A stretch of 64,000 nt of DNA, from positions 62,001-126,000 of the forward strand of contig BPJU01000009.1 in the NCBI GenBank assembly GCA_026004775.1, given 5' to 3'. Both the position numbers and the translations under genes were made by a program. Of this stretch, positions 16,848-26,220 are shown in pieces. Each line of letters begins with the position of its first letter. The first letter of the stretch is position 1. The stretch is from Pirellulaceae bacterium. GTDB taxonomy: Bacteria; Planctomycetota; Planctomycetia; Pirellulales; Pirellulaceae. The notes under the pieces are model-generated. The model saw only the letters and a program-made list of their open reading frames with translations. It made no database searches and was not told where the DNA came from.

Positions 16848-19800
16848 ATGCATCGATCCACCGACAGGTCGACCGATATGGCAAGACCGCACGCGCCGCC
16901 GGGCTGGTGGTGGCTACCGGCGGTGCTGGTGTTTTGCGTGCCAGCGCAGCCGGCGCGAGCACAGGAGCTTCCCGCGTGGGCATCTGAGAAACTTGTGCTG
17001 TGGGTTTCCGCCCAGGCCGAAGCATCTCGGCGAAACGTAACCTCTTTGCCCGAAGACGGCCTGATGCTGGATACGTGGCGGGATCGATCCTTGGGCCAAC
17101 GGCACTTGGTGCAGCCGGTTGCTGAAAAACGCCCCCGATTGATCCGCGTGGCGTCCGGCGACGAGGGCTTCTGGCTGGTGCGGTTCGACGGGGTGGACGA
17201 CCATCTGAGATGCGAGCGGTTGGGCGAGCGGTTGACACAGATGTCGCTCTTCGTGGTGGCCGCCGCACATTCGAACACGGGCGGATTTCGCGGTTTTTTT
17301 TCGGCAAACCAGAACGACCAGCGCGATTATCAATCCGGATTTACCGTCGACCTCGGACCGGCTCCCAGCAGCGATGTGCAGTTCATCAATGTGGAAGGCC
17401 GAGGCTTCGTAGGGGCCAGAAACCTCCTACGTCATGCCCGCCCTTTTTCGGTACCCATGATTGTCGAGGTTCATATCGACACCGAGCAGAAGCGGGCGCG
17501 GCTGGTGGTCGATGGCATAGAACAAGCCGAACGCCCGGTTGCCGGGGACAGCCTGATCGCCGACCAGGTCACCGTGGGTGCTCGGTTCTACGAAAATGGC
17601 CCGGGACCTCAGCGTGTTCAAGGCTTACTGCACGGCGATATTGCGGAAATCCTTTGGTTTTCGGAACGCTTGAATGACGAGCAGCGAGCCGAGATCTATC
17701 ACTATTTGGAGACGCGTTATCGCCCGTTGCGCGACGCATTGCCGCTCGCCGTACGGCAGCAGGCCCACCGCGAGCAGCGGGAACTGCTCGCTACGGTCCC
17801 CAACCCGCCTGCCGTCCAGATGCTGGTTCCGGGGTTCGTGGTGCGCGAGCTACCGGTACGTCTGACAAACATCAATAACATCCGCTATCGGGAGGACGGA
17901 AAGCTGTACGCGTTGGCCTACAGCGGTGACATCTGGCTGTTATCCGACGAAAACGGTGACGGATTGGAAGAAACTGCGCGGCTGTTTTTCGAAAACCGAG
18001 GCCGGCTACGCGGTCCGATCGGCATGGCGATCCTCCCACCAGGCCACCCCATCTGGGAAAAGCCGTGGGCTCGAGGAAACCCAAACGCTCATGCCCTGCT
18101 GGTTGCTTCCAAGGGCAAAGTCTCAGTGATCCTCGACCGTGATGGTGACGACGTGGCCGAACAGGAGCAGGTGATCGCTTCCGGATGGCAAGAGATCCCC
18201 CAGAACATCGATGCCTGCGGTTTAGCAATCGATCCGGCCGGAGGAGACATCTATTTCGGGCTGGGGACGGCGGCCTTCAACAACCCGTATCTGTTGGACC
18301 AGCAGGGAAGGGCGGGGTTCGATCTGCAAAGCGTGCGCGGGACGATTCAGCGGATTGCGGCCGACCTTTCAGGCCAACAGACCGTGTGCACCGGCGTGCG
18401 CTTCACGATCGGTATGGCGTTCAATGAGCACGGCGATCTTTTCGTTACGGATCAGGAAGGAGCGACATGGTTGGCCAACGGCAACCCGTTCGACGAGTTG
18501 TTGCAGATTCGGCCGGGTCGCCACTACGGCTTTCCGCCCCGGCACCCGCGGCATTTGCCACGGGTGTTCGACGAGCCGAGCCTGTACGATTACGCGCCGC
18601 AACACCAATCGACCTGCGGACTGCTGTTCAATCTTCCGCTTGCCGCCGGCGGGCCGATTTTTGGACCGGATCATTGGAGGGCTGACGCGATTGTGGCGGG
18701 CGAATCGCGGGGCAAACTGTTCCGCACGCGGGTGGTGCGGGAGCGTTCAGGCGAATACGTCGCGGCCACTCAGTGGCTCGCCTGCTTGAGCATGTTGACG
18801 GTGGACGTCTGTTTGGCTCCCGACGGCGATCTGGTGGTAGCCTGCCACAGCGGGCCTCCCGACTGGGGGACCGGGCCTCAAGGCGAAGGCCGGCTGTTCC
18901 GCATCAGCTACCGCCACCGCGATCTGCCCCAACCAGTCGCCACCTGGGTGCCGGACCGCCATACAGTCTGCATCGGTTTTGACCGCCCCCTGGAGGCTGG
19001 CTATCTCAAAGACTTGCTTGCCGGGACCACCATCCGTTACGGGACAGCCGTCGGGGCCGGTGATCGCTTCGAATCGATGCGCCCGCCTTATGCCGTCGTT
19101 CAGCTCCAACTTGCCGCACCTCGGTACCTTCTTCCGGTCTACAACGCTGCGGTCACTGCCGACCGGCGGACGCTGGTTCTTTCGACGGCGGCGCATCAGG
19201 CGGCCTGCCGCCACGCCCTCCGTCTTCCCGGATTGGGACGTGAAGCCTGCCCGAAAGAACCAGGAGAAATCGAACAATTTCCGGAAATCGACCTCGCCTA
19301 CGCCCCCAACGGGTTGCTGGTGACGGCGGTGGGTAGTGCCGCTGAGCCAACGACCTTTTGGATGCCGCATCCGGATCGGGAAGTGGCCGAGCGGCTGCTG
19401 GCCGGTTACCAACCGGCCGGACAATGGTACGCGGAGCGGGCCGAAGCGGTGGGCTGGAAATGGGAAACCCAACTCGATGTGCGCGGAATTTTTCGGCCGC
19501 GCCTTCAACCAGGCTCGACGCTCGACTATGCGCTTGAAGAAGACTCATGGGTCGCACAACGCCAGATACTGGTGCAGTGCGATCTGCCGTTTCAGGTCAA
19601 CGGCCAACCGGCGAATAAGATCGGCGAGCTGTTCACGGCACTGATGGATGTGGGCCAACCGGCAGAGTTTGTTCCTCTGGAGGTGCAAGTCGCTTCGTCG
19701 CGTCAGGTCCCGTCGCTGGGCATCTACTGGAAAGCGACGATGGCCGACGGAACGATGCGGCAGGGTCCGATTGGCCCCGAGCGTTTTTGGATGCCGTGGG

Positions 19801-21059
19801 TTTCGGCAAAGAGCATCGACCCACCCGCGAGCGTAGCGGAGGATCGACAGCAACTGGCAGCCGATGGTTGGGGGCGGGGGCGGCGATGGTTCTTCAGCAA
19901 CGAAGTCGGGTGCGGCAAGTGCCATCGAGTCGGACGGGATGGTTCGGCCGACCTCGGACCCGACCTGGGCAATTTGCAGCATCGCGACGTTGCATCGGTC
20001 AAACGCGATATTGCCCAACCTGGCTATGCGATCAATCCCGATTATTTGAGCTACCTGGTGGAACTGGACGATGGGCGTGTGTTGAACGGAATGGTGAGAA
20101 ACCGCGGAGATCTGTTGGAAATCGCCGACAAGGAGGCGATGGTCGTCCGTGTGGATCGGCGCCATGTGAATCGCATGGTGCCCGCAGCCACGTCGATCAT
20201 GCCCGATGGTTTGGCCGAGCGCCTGGGTGAGCAAGGGATGCGGGATCTGTTGAGTTACCTTTTACTGCCACCGCCCCAGATGCCCCAAGTGGGATCGGGC
20301 CCCCAGCCGCCGCCGCGCGATATGGCCGAAGTGCAAGCCGTTCTGGCCGGCAGCCAACCGTTGGAATCCGTTCGGCCTCTGCACATTTTGCTGGTGGCCG
20401 GCGCGAAGGATCACGGACCCGGCGAACACGACTATCCGGCGTGGCTGTCGACATGGAAGACTTTGCTCGAGGGAGCCGCAGCCGTCGAGGTGGATACGGC
20501 GATGGAGTGGCCTGCACCCGAGCAATGGGCACGAGCCGACACGGTGGTTTTCTACCAGCGCGGGCAGTGGAGCCCGGTGCGGGCCGAAGCGGTCGATCAG
20601 CATCTTGCGCGTGGCAAGGGCCTGGTGTACCTCCACTGGGCAGTGGAAGGGGGCGAGCATGCTGCGGCATTTGCCCAGCGGATCGGGTTGGCTTCCCAGG
20701 CAGGACGGTTGCGGTTTCGCCATGGTCCTTTGCTGGTGCGGTTCTCGGGTGACCATCCGATTACCAGGAATTTTCGCGAAGTTTCGTTCTACGATGAAAG
20801 TTACTGGCAGATGCAGGGTGACGCCGAACGCATCCGGGTGTTAGGTACGAGCGATGAGGAGGGAGAGGCACGCCCTGTATTCTGGACATGCGAAAGAAGC
20901 GGCGGGCGGGTGTTTGTGTCAATCCTGGGCCATTATTGCTGGACATTCGACGATCCGCTGTTTCGCGTGCTTGTTTTGCGAGGCATCGCCTGGTCCGCCG
21001 GCGAGCCGGTGGACCGGTTTAATGAACTGGTGGTGCCGGGAGCCGCGATTAAGTTTTGA
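16848..21059 (+). CDS. Exported multidomain protein: LamG-like, beta-propeller, heme c and ThuA domains
   Basis: 1403 residues with an N-terminal signal peptide (to about residue 40). A concanavalin/LamG-like region covers roughly 45-290. A beta-propeller of the PVC membrane-bound dehydrogenase/glucose-dehydrogenase type follows (about 330-700) with MAFNEHGDLFVTDQEG. The heme c site CGKCH begins at residue 1022 in the Pirellula-type heme-binding domain, followed by GPDLGNL and SYLVELDDGRVLNGM. A ThuA-like domain (HILLVAGAKDHGPGEHD) occupies about 1180-1390. The whole points to periplasmic sugar oxidation or binding coupled to electron transfer; the substrate is unknown. ATG 16848 is preceded by GGAG at 11 bases; an ATG at 16878 is the alternative. 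Confidence 0.88.
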   Translation: MHRSTDRSTDMARPHAPPGWWWLPAVLVFCVPAQPARAQELPAWASEKLVLWVSAQAEASRRNVTSLPEDGLMLDTWRDRSLGQRHLVQPVAEKRPRLIRVASGDEGFWLVRFDGVDDHLRCERLGERLTQMSLFVVAAAHSNTGGFRGFFSANQNDQRDYQSGFTVDLGPAPSSDVQFINVEGRGFVGARNLLRHARPFSVPMIVEVHIDTEQKRARLVVDGIEQAERPVAGDSLIADQVTVGARFYENGPGPQRVQGLLHGDIAEILWFSERLNDEQRAEIYHYLETRYRPLRDALPLAVRQQAHREQRELLATVPNPPAVQMLVPGFVVRELPVRLTNINNIRYREDGKLYALAYSGDIWLLSDENGDGLEETARLFFENRGRLRGPIGMAILPPGHPIWEKPWARGNPNAHALLVASKGKVSVILDRDGDDVAEQEQVIASGWQEIPQNIDACGLAIDPAGGDIYFGLGTAAFNNPYLLDQQGRAGFDLQSVRGTIQRIAADLSGQQTVCTGVRFTIGMAFNEHGDLFVTDQEGATWLANGNPFDELLQIRPGRHYGFPPRHPRHLPRVFDEPSLYDYAPQHQSTCGLLFNLPLAAGGPIFGPDHWRADAIVAGESRGKLFRTRVVRERSGEYVAATQWLACLSMLTVDVCLAPDGDLVVACHSGPPDWGTGPQGEGRLFRISYRHRDLPQPVATWVPDRHTVCIGFDRPLEAGYLKDLLAGTTIRYGTAVGAGDRFESMRPPYAVVQLQLAAPRYLLPVYNAAVTADRRTLVLSTAAHQAACRHALRLPGLGREACPKEPGEIEQFPEIDLAYAPNGLLVTAVGSAAEPTTFWMPHPDREVAERLLAGYQPAGQWYAERAEAVGWKWETQLDVRGIFRPRLQPGSTLDYALEEDSWVAQRQILVQCDLPFQVNGQPANKIGELFTALMDVGQPAEFVPLEVQVASSRQVPSLGIYWKATMADGTMRQGPIGPERFWMPWVSAKSIDPPASVAEDRQQLAADGWGRGRRWFFSNEVGCGKCHRVGRDGSADLGPDLGNLQHRDVASVKRDIAQPGYAINPDYLSYLVELDDGRVLNGMVRNRGDLLEIADKEAMVVRVDRRHVNRMVPAATSIMPDGLAERLGEQGMRDLLSYLLLPPPQMPQVGSGPQPPPRDMAEVQAVLAGSQPLESVRPLHILLVAGAKDHGPGEHDYPAWLSTWKTLLEGAAAVEVDTAMEWPAPEQWARADTVVFYQRGQWSPVRAEAVDQHLARGKGLVYLHWAVEGGEHAAAFAQRIGLASQAGRLRFRHGPLLVRFSGDHPITRNFREVSFYDESYWQMQGDAERIRVLGTSDEEGEARPVFWTCERSGGRVFVSILGHYCWTFDDPLFRVLVLRGIAWSAGEPVDRFNELVVPGAAIKF

Positions 21060-21276
21060 GTGGGTGGCGGCGCGTAGCGCGGCCGTCCAGGCCCGTGTGG
21101 ATCACCCAAGACGCTGGATTGCGCCGGTGCCTGACGGAGGCAGTGCAGCAAGAACCGCCCGGGAAATGGATAGTTCTGTCCCGGGAAAGAGGACGCCTGT
21201 GTCCCGCCTGAACCGCTCGACCTGAAGCCAGCCTTCAGCGGCGGTCAAACAGCCGCCCAACCGAGCCGAACCCCCC

Positions 21277-23598
21277 CTACGCCGAGGCCGAGGAGGCAGC
21301 GGGCTCTTCGGCCCGCTGGGAGGCGTCTTGTTGCGGCCGGGCCGTCGCCAGGTTGGACTGTAACAGGCGCATTTCAGCCAACGCCATCAGAAACGCCAAA
21401 GTGGATTCGGCCCCCTGGTTCTCATTGGCGCCGTCGGCCTGAAGCCCGTCGCGACAACCACCCGTTCGCGAATCGTACAGGAAAACCCCCAAGTCATTAC
21501 GTCCCAGGAACCACTCGAAGCTCCACCGAGCCCGATCCAGCCACCGCGCATCGCCCGTGGCGTAATAGGCCTCGATGCAAGCGGACGTCATGGCTTGGGC
21601 TTCGATCGGTTGCTGATCGAACGGCGCCGGTTCGCCGCCTCGAGTGTAAAAGCCCTGGTTGCCGATGGGCCGAAAACATCCGCTGGGCGATCGTTGCACT
21701 CTACAAAGCCATTCCAAGCTGCGCAGCGCCACGTTCCACGCGTCGGCATGGCCCATCCACCGACCGCTCAACAACAAGGCGTGCGGCAGCGTGGCGTTGT
21801 TGTACGTGACGACATCTTCGAACCAGGGCCACTGGTCGTCGGCGGTGGCTCGGAATCGTTCCAATAACCGTTCGGTGAGGATTTCCCGCACATGGGCTAC
21901 CCAACGATCGCCGCTCAACCGCCGCAGATACTCATGGATTCCCAGCAGCCCGAACGCCCAGGCTCGCGGCGAGGTTGTCTCCAGCAGAGCGGCCAAGGCC
22001 CGTTCGAACTTCGGCACGGCCCAGGCCTGCAACTCTTGGCGCCGCGACCTTCCGGTGCAGGCTCCCAAAGCCCACACAGCCCGCCCCAAAGCATCGTCGG
22101 ACCCGTCGGCTTCTTGCCAGCGACGGTCGAATCCCAGGAAGTTGCGGAACCGGCCGTTCGACGAATCGAAGGCATAGCCCAGGAAAGCGGCATACGTGGT
22201 GGCAGCCCGCCGCACGTCGGGAGTGTCCAAGCCCAGTTCCTCGAGCCAAATGGTCAAGATCAAGGCTCGAGCATTGTCGTCGGCACAATAGCCATGTCGA
22301 TAATCGGGAATGGTATGCTGAGCATGCTGCCACAGCCCTACGCTGTCGGTCAATTGCAGCAGGTGGTCCAGCTTCAGGCGCGGCAGATCCCCTCGCCGCT
22401 GCTCCAGCGTGCGCAGTACCGGCGGCCGGCTCGCCAGTACGGGAGCCAGGCGCGCCTTGCGGAAAGAGTCCATAAACAGGTGGGCCACGCTGTTCCACAC
22501 CATGTCTCGGCCCAACATGTAGGCACGCTTGCGCATCGCATGGCGCCGCGGCTCATCCCGCAACAACTCGCATACGGCCCGAGCAATCGCCTGGCTGTCG
22601 CGAAACGGCACCAATATGCCGCGGTCCTCCGCCAGCAACTCCTCGGCGTGCCAATACGGAGTCGATACGACCGCCTTGCCGCAACCAAAAGCGTATGCCA
22701 GCGTCCCGGATGTGATCTGCGCCGGATTCAAATACGGCGTGATGTAGATATCCGCCGCGCCGATGAACTCCAACAACTCCCGCAGCTCGACGAACCGATT
22801 GTAAAACATTACGTGCCGGCGGATTCCCAAATCCTCGGCCAAGCGCTCCAAGCTCATGCGGTAGCGCTCACCTTGTTGCCGCACCAGATTCGGATGTGTC
22901 GCCCCCAGCACAATGTAAACCGTGTTAGGAAATTCTGCCACAATCTGAGGCAACGCTTCTAATACATATTCTATCCCTTTGTTGGGCGACAGCAGGCCGA
23001 AAGTAAGCAACACATATTTTCCTTCCACGTCGAATTTATCTTTATAAAAATTCGGATCAACGAAAGGCATGTCGGGGATCCCATGAGGGATCACGTCGAT
23101 CTTATCGGAGGGAACACGATAGATAGTTTCCAGAAACGTCTTGCCCCGTTGTGACATCACAATCAGGCGGGTAGAAGCCTCCGCCAATCGCGTCAACACG
23201 CGAAACTGATCGCTGTTCGGTTGTTCCAACACCGTGTGCAACGTGGTGACGACCGGCGCTCGCAGGTCGTTGACCATCGCCAGGATGTAGTCGCCGGCCC
23301 GCCCGCCGAAAATGCCAAACTCGTGCTGCAAGCAGACCACGTCCACACGTGCAAAGTTCAAGAAGTCGGCGGCCCGCAAATACCCTTCCAACTCCTGCTC
23401 GGAAAACTGAAATCGTACTTCAGGCCCGTAGTCGTATCCACCCGGAATATCATCGACCGGAACCACAATACACTCGGTACCCGGATAAGCTGCTGCTACA
23501 GCGTGACATAAATCATACGTGTAAGTTGCAATGCCACACTGCCGCGGAAGATAGTCCCCCACAAAGGCGACTTTTCGAACCAGACTCAAATCCGGCAT
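21277..23598 (-). CDS. GT4 glycosyltransferase fused to an alpha/alpha-barrel domain
   Basis: 773 residues. Residues 1-400 form a GT-B fold of family GT4: N-terminal GDYLPRQCGIATYTYDL, LQHEFGIFGG, VTTLHTVLE, IPHGIPD and LLTFGLLSPNKGIEYVLEAL, then the donor-binding segment AYAFGCGKAVVSTPYWHAEELL with Glu in the EX7E position. Residues about 430-740 contain repeated helices with Trp/Gly-rich turns (RHGYCADDNARALILTIW, WFEDVVTYNNATLPHALLL), similar to (alpha/alpha)6 barrels of mannosidase-type proteins. The gene lies 84 bases behind a GH130 gene, which suggests a shared mannoside pathway. Acceptor and product are unknown. Confidence 0.88.
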   Translation of the reverse strand: MPDLSLVRKVAFVGDYLPRQCGIATYTYDLCHAVAAAYPGTECIVVPVDDIPGGYDYGPEVRFQFSEQELEGYLRAADFLNFARVDVVCLQHEFGIFGGRAGDYILAMVNDLRAPVVTTLHTVLEQPNSDQFRVLTRLAEASTRLIVMSQRGKTFLETIYRVPSDKIDVIPHGIPDMPFVDPNFYKDKFDVEGKYVLLTFGLLSPNKGIEYVLEALPQIVAEFPNTVYIVLGATHPNLVRQQGERYRMSLERLAEDLGIRRHVMFYNRFVELRELLEFIGAADIYITPYLNPAQITSGTLAYAFGCGKAVVSTPYWHAEELLAEDRGILVPFRDSQAIARAVCELLRDEPRRHAMRKRAYMLGRDMVWNSVAHLFMDSFRKARLAPVLASRPPVLRTLEQRRGDLPRLKLDHLLQLTDSVGLWQHAQHTIPDYRHGYCADDNARALILTIWLEELGLDTPDVRRAATTYAAFLGYAFDSSNGRFRNFLGFDRRWQEADGSDDALGRAVWALGACTGRSRRQELQAWAVPKFERALAALLETTSPRAWAFGLLGIHEYLRRLSGDRWVAHVREILTERLLERFRATADDQWPWFEDVVTYNNATLPHALLLSGRWMGHADAWNVALRSLEWLCRVQRSPSGCFRPIGNQGFYTRGGEPAPFDQQPIEAQAMTSACIEAYYATGDARWLDRARWSFEWFLGRNDLGVFLYDSRTGGCRDGLQADGANENQGAESTLAFLMALAEMRLLQSNLATARPQQDASQRAEEPAASSASA

Positions 23599-23682
23599 GA
23601 TGTATCCTCCCGTGTTTGTTCAGGTGCTAATTCGGTCTGTACAGCTTTTTTACATCCCAAACCCGTCCCGCCACGTATCTGG

Positions 23683-24744
23683 TTATGTGACCGGTTGCAC
23701 GTCGGCCAACATGTCGGCTACCGAGCCGGCCGCGACGGCTACCGCCGTGTCGGCGGCTCCGTAGTAGAGCCACAGCCGCTCGTCCCGACATATCACCCCG
23801 GTGGGAAAGACCACTTCGGGCACAAACCCGTCGCGCTCGAAAGGCTCCTCGGGAACCAGTAACGGCCGGCGGGTGATTCCCATAATGCGGCAAGGATCTT
23901 CGCCGTCCAGCACCATCACTCCCGCCGCATAGCGACCGACGGCAGGCGGCTGAGCGACGGCACTTCCATGGTAAACCACCAACCATCGCCCCTCCCAATA
24001 GACGGGAGGCGGACCGGCTCCCACACGGTCCGCATCCCAATCGGCACTGCCACCGCCGTAGAGCCTCACATGTTCGCCGAAGTGCACACCGTCCTGTGAG
24101 TAGGCCAGCCACATCGCCGGCCGTGACCAACGCAGGGAACACATCGGCCGGTGGATGATGACAAAGCGATCGGCGACCTTTCGCGGGAAAAACACCACGT
24201 CCTTATTGTCCGGCGGCAGCAATATCCCCTGCCGCTGCCAGGTGTGTCCGTCACGGCTGATGGCCCAACCCGTACAGATGCCCCACTCGGAAACCCCTAC
24301 ATACGTCATATAAAACACGCCATCGATGCACGTTACACGCGCATCTTCGATGCCATAAAGTTCCCAGGCATGTTCCGGCACGATGCGGCCGATCGGGCGA
24401 GGAACTTCAGCGCCGCCGCCACAGTCGAACAGCCGCAAGTGCGAAACGCTCGACAGGCGGATCTGGCCTGTGTGGCGATGGCGAAAGACGCGCCGATCCA
24501 CTGCTTCCCATTCGGCCGCCGGCTCCCATTGCACCACCGGCCCCCGGCCCGGACACCACACCGGAAGTGCCACCATCCCGTCACGCTCCGCGATCGGCAC
24601 CTCGGCCACACGAGCTACCAGGATCACTCGGCCATCCGGACTTTCGAACACCCCGGGATTGAAAACCCCGAGCACTTGCCAGCCTTCAGTAGTCGGCTCG
24701 ATGTCACCCGGAGCCAACAACCGCTTCCGCATCTGCCACCGCAT
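23683..24744 (-). CDS. GH130-family glycoside phosphorylase/hydrolase (probable beta-mannoside phosphorylase)
   Basis: A five-bladed propeller enzyme. Seen: FNPGVFESPDGRVILVARV, ELYGIEDARVTCIDGVFYMTYVG with the catalytic Asp of the GIEDPR-type motif, the arginine/lysine block HRPMCSLRWSRPA, ADRVGAGPPPVYWEGRWLVVYHG and GFVPEVVFPTGV. GH130 enzymes phosphorolyse or hydrolyse beta-mannosides. The ATG at 24744 is preferred over 24774 because GGAGG lies nine bases upstream. It is co-directional with the GT4 gene, a pairing that I recall from beta-1,2-mannoside loci. Which linkage is cleaved cannot be read from sequence. Confidence 0.87.
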   Translation of the reverse strand: MRWQMRKRLLAPGDIEPTTEGWQVLGVFNPGVFESPDGRVILVARVAEVPIAERDGMVALPVWCPGRGPVVQWEPAAEWEAVDRRVFRHRHTGQIRLSSVSHLRLFDCGGGAEVPRPIGRIVPEHAWELYGIEDARVTCIDGVFYMTYVGVSEWGICTGWAISRDGHTWQRQGILLPPDNKDVVFFPRKVADRFVIIHRPMCSLRWSRPAMWLAYSQDGVHFGEHVRLYGGGSADWDADRVGAGPPPVYWEGRWLVVYHGSAVAQPPAVGRYAAGVMVLDGEDPCRIMGITRRPLLVPEEPFERDGFVPEVVFPTGVICRDERLWLYYGAADTAVAVAAGSVADMLADVQPVT

Positions 24745-24989
24745 GCCCCGTCGCCTCCCCCATGGCACATCCATGACCCAGCCAGCCTCCCTCGGCTGTC
24801 ATGGGTTCGATCGTGGCAAAGCCCAAGAAACAGGCTTGCCCTTTTTTCGCCTCATCAGAACCATCTTGACCGGCTCAGCCGCCGGCCGCAGATGGTGTAG
24901 CAATTTGCGTGCCGGAGGCCATCCATACTCATGTGGTACTTGTTCCTACACTATAGATGGCACTTCCCCATTGAGCGCAGCGCAACACA

Positions 24990-25304
24990 CTATGAGTCTG
25001 ATCGAGGCAGCCTTGACCGAATACGCTCGGTTACCTGGTTAGGAGAAAGACCTTCGATAAGCACGGTTTTTTGCCGTGAAGTAGCACCGTGGCGAATGAG
25101 CAGTCGGCCGGGCGCCACCTCAAGCAACTCGGCCAATAAGCGCACCAGTGCTTCATTCGCCTTGCCACCTTCGGCAGGAGCGGACACACACACTTTGAGG
25201 GCTCCGGCGTGGATACCGGCCACCGCATTGCGTCGGGCTCGAGGCTGAACGCGCACCACCAGCAACGTGCCGTCCGCGGTAGCACGCACCGGGAGATCGT
25301 TCAT
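24990..25304 (-). CDS. yggU: YggU/DUF167 family protein
   Basis: 104 residues. The family core is present: RVQPRARRNAVAGIHAGALKV, SAPAEGGKANEALVRLLAELL and LLIRHGATSRQKTVLIEGL. DUF167 proteins are small alpha/beta proteins of unknown biochemical role, found in bacteria, archaea and eukaryotes. It follows the Nif3-like gene by 47 bases in the same direction and lies 245 bases before the GH130 gene, so it is probably the last gene of its own unit. Confidence 0.9.
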   Translation of the reverse strand: MNDLPVRATADGTLLVVRVQPRARRNAVAGIHAGALKVCVSAPAEGGKANEALVRLLAELLEVAPGRLLIRHGATSRQKTVLIEGLSPNQVTERIRSRLPRSDS

Positions 25305-25351
25305 ACGGATACGACGTCCTTTCTCTCGTCGGCCGGACGTGGCGGGCTCAT

Positions 25352-26203
25352 CTATTCCAGCAACGGAGGCTCTTCCCGATTATCGGTTGCCTGCCGTTGG
25401 ACCGGCTGCCACGAGTCGTGTTCCAAACGGCTGGCCCAGATTTCAAGTTGGGGAAATGCCTGCTGCAGCACTTCAGCCAGACGTTCTACGCCCCACCGTT
25501 CGGATGCATAGTGCCCTATCGCCAACAGGCCGATACCGTTCAATTCCGCCTCGACCGCCGTGTGGAAACGTGCTTCTCCGGTGACCAGCAGTTGGCAATC
25601 GGCCTCGATAGCCGGATACAGAAAGTCATCACCGGCACCGCAGGCTAGCGCCACGCGTTCGACCTGGCGGTCAAGAGGCCCGGCAAACGAAGCACCGGCC
25701 AATTGCAACCTGGTCAGTACCGATTGCACCACGCGCCATGCCGGCTGGGGGGCCGGCAATCGGCCGCATCGGCCGCTTCCGCAGGGGCCGATCGGATTGT
25801 CGGGGCGATCGATCAACGGCTGTATCTCCTGAAGCTCGAGCATTTCGGCCCATTGCTGGTTGATTCCTGATTGAGCCGAATCCCAGCGGGTGTGCAAACT
25901 GTAGACGGCCACCTTGGCTTCGATCAGTTGCAGCAATCGCCGGCCGACGGTGCTGCTGGTGGTAAGTGAATTCAATGGCCGGAACGGCAACGGGTGATGG
26001 GTCACCAAAAGCTCCGCCGACTCGTGAATCGCCTCGCGTACTACGTCATCCGTGACCGTCAAACATAGCATTACTCGCTCGACCGTTCGGCCATGGTCGC
26101 CGACAAGCAGGCCGGTGTTATCCCAGCGAGCCGCCAGCGGCAACGGTGCCAACTGCTCCAAGTGCGTGCAGACGTCCTGTAGCAGAATCGCCATGAAGCT
26201 CAC
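25352..26203 (-). CDS. Nif3-like dinuclear metal-centre protein
   Basis: Nif3/YbgI proteins form hexameric rings with a dinuclear metal site; one proposed role is GTP cyclohydrolase-type hydrolysis. Metal ligands are visible in LVTHHPLPF (paired His), YSLHTRWDS (His and Asp) and IGHYASERWG (His and Glu). The 283 residues match the short, single-domain form. It begins 17 bases after the sugar-binding lipoprotein gene on the minus strand and may be co-transcribed with it, though no functional link is obvious. Confidence 0.92.
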   Translation of the reverse strand: MSFMAILLQDVCTHLEQLAPLPLAARWDNTGLLVGDHGRTVERVMLCLTVTDDVVREAIHESAELLVTHHPLPFRPLNSLTTSSTVGRRLLQLIEAKVAVYSLHTRWDSAQSGINQQWAEMLELQEIQPLIDRPDNPIGPCGSGRCGRLPAPQPAWRVVQSVLTRLQLAGASFAGPLDRQVERVALACGAGDDFLYPAIEADCQLLVTGEARFHTAVEAELNGIGLLAIGHYASERWGVERLAEVLQQAFPQLEIWASRLEHDSWQPVQRQATDNREEPPLLE

Positions 26204-26220
26204 CCATGTTATGCCGCAGG

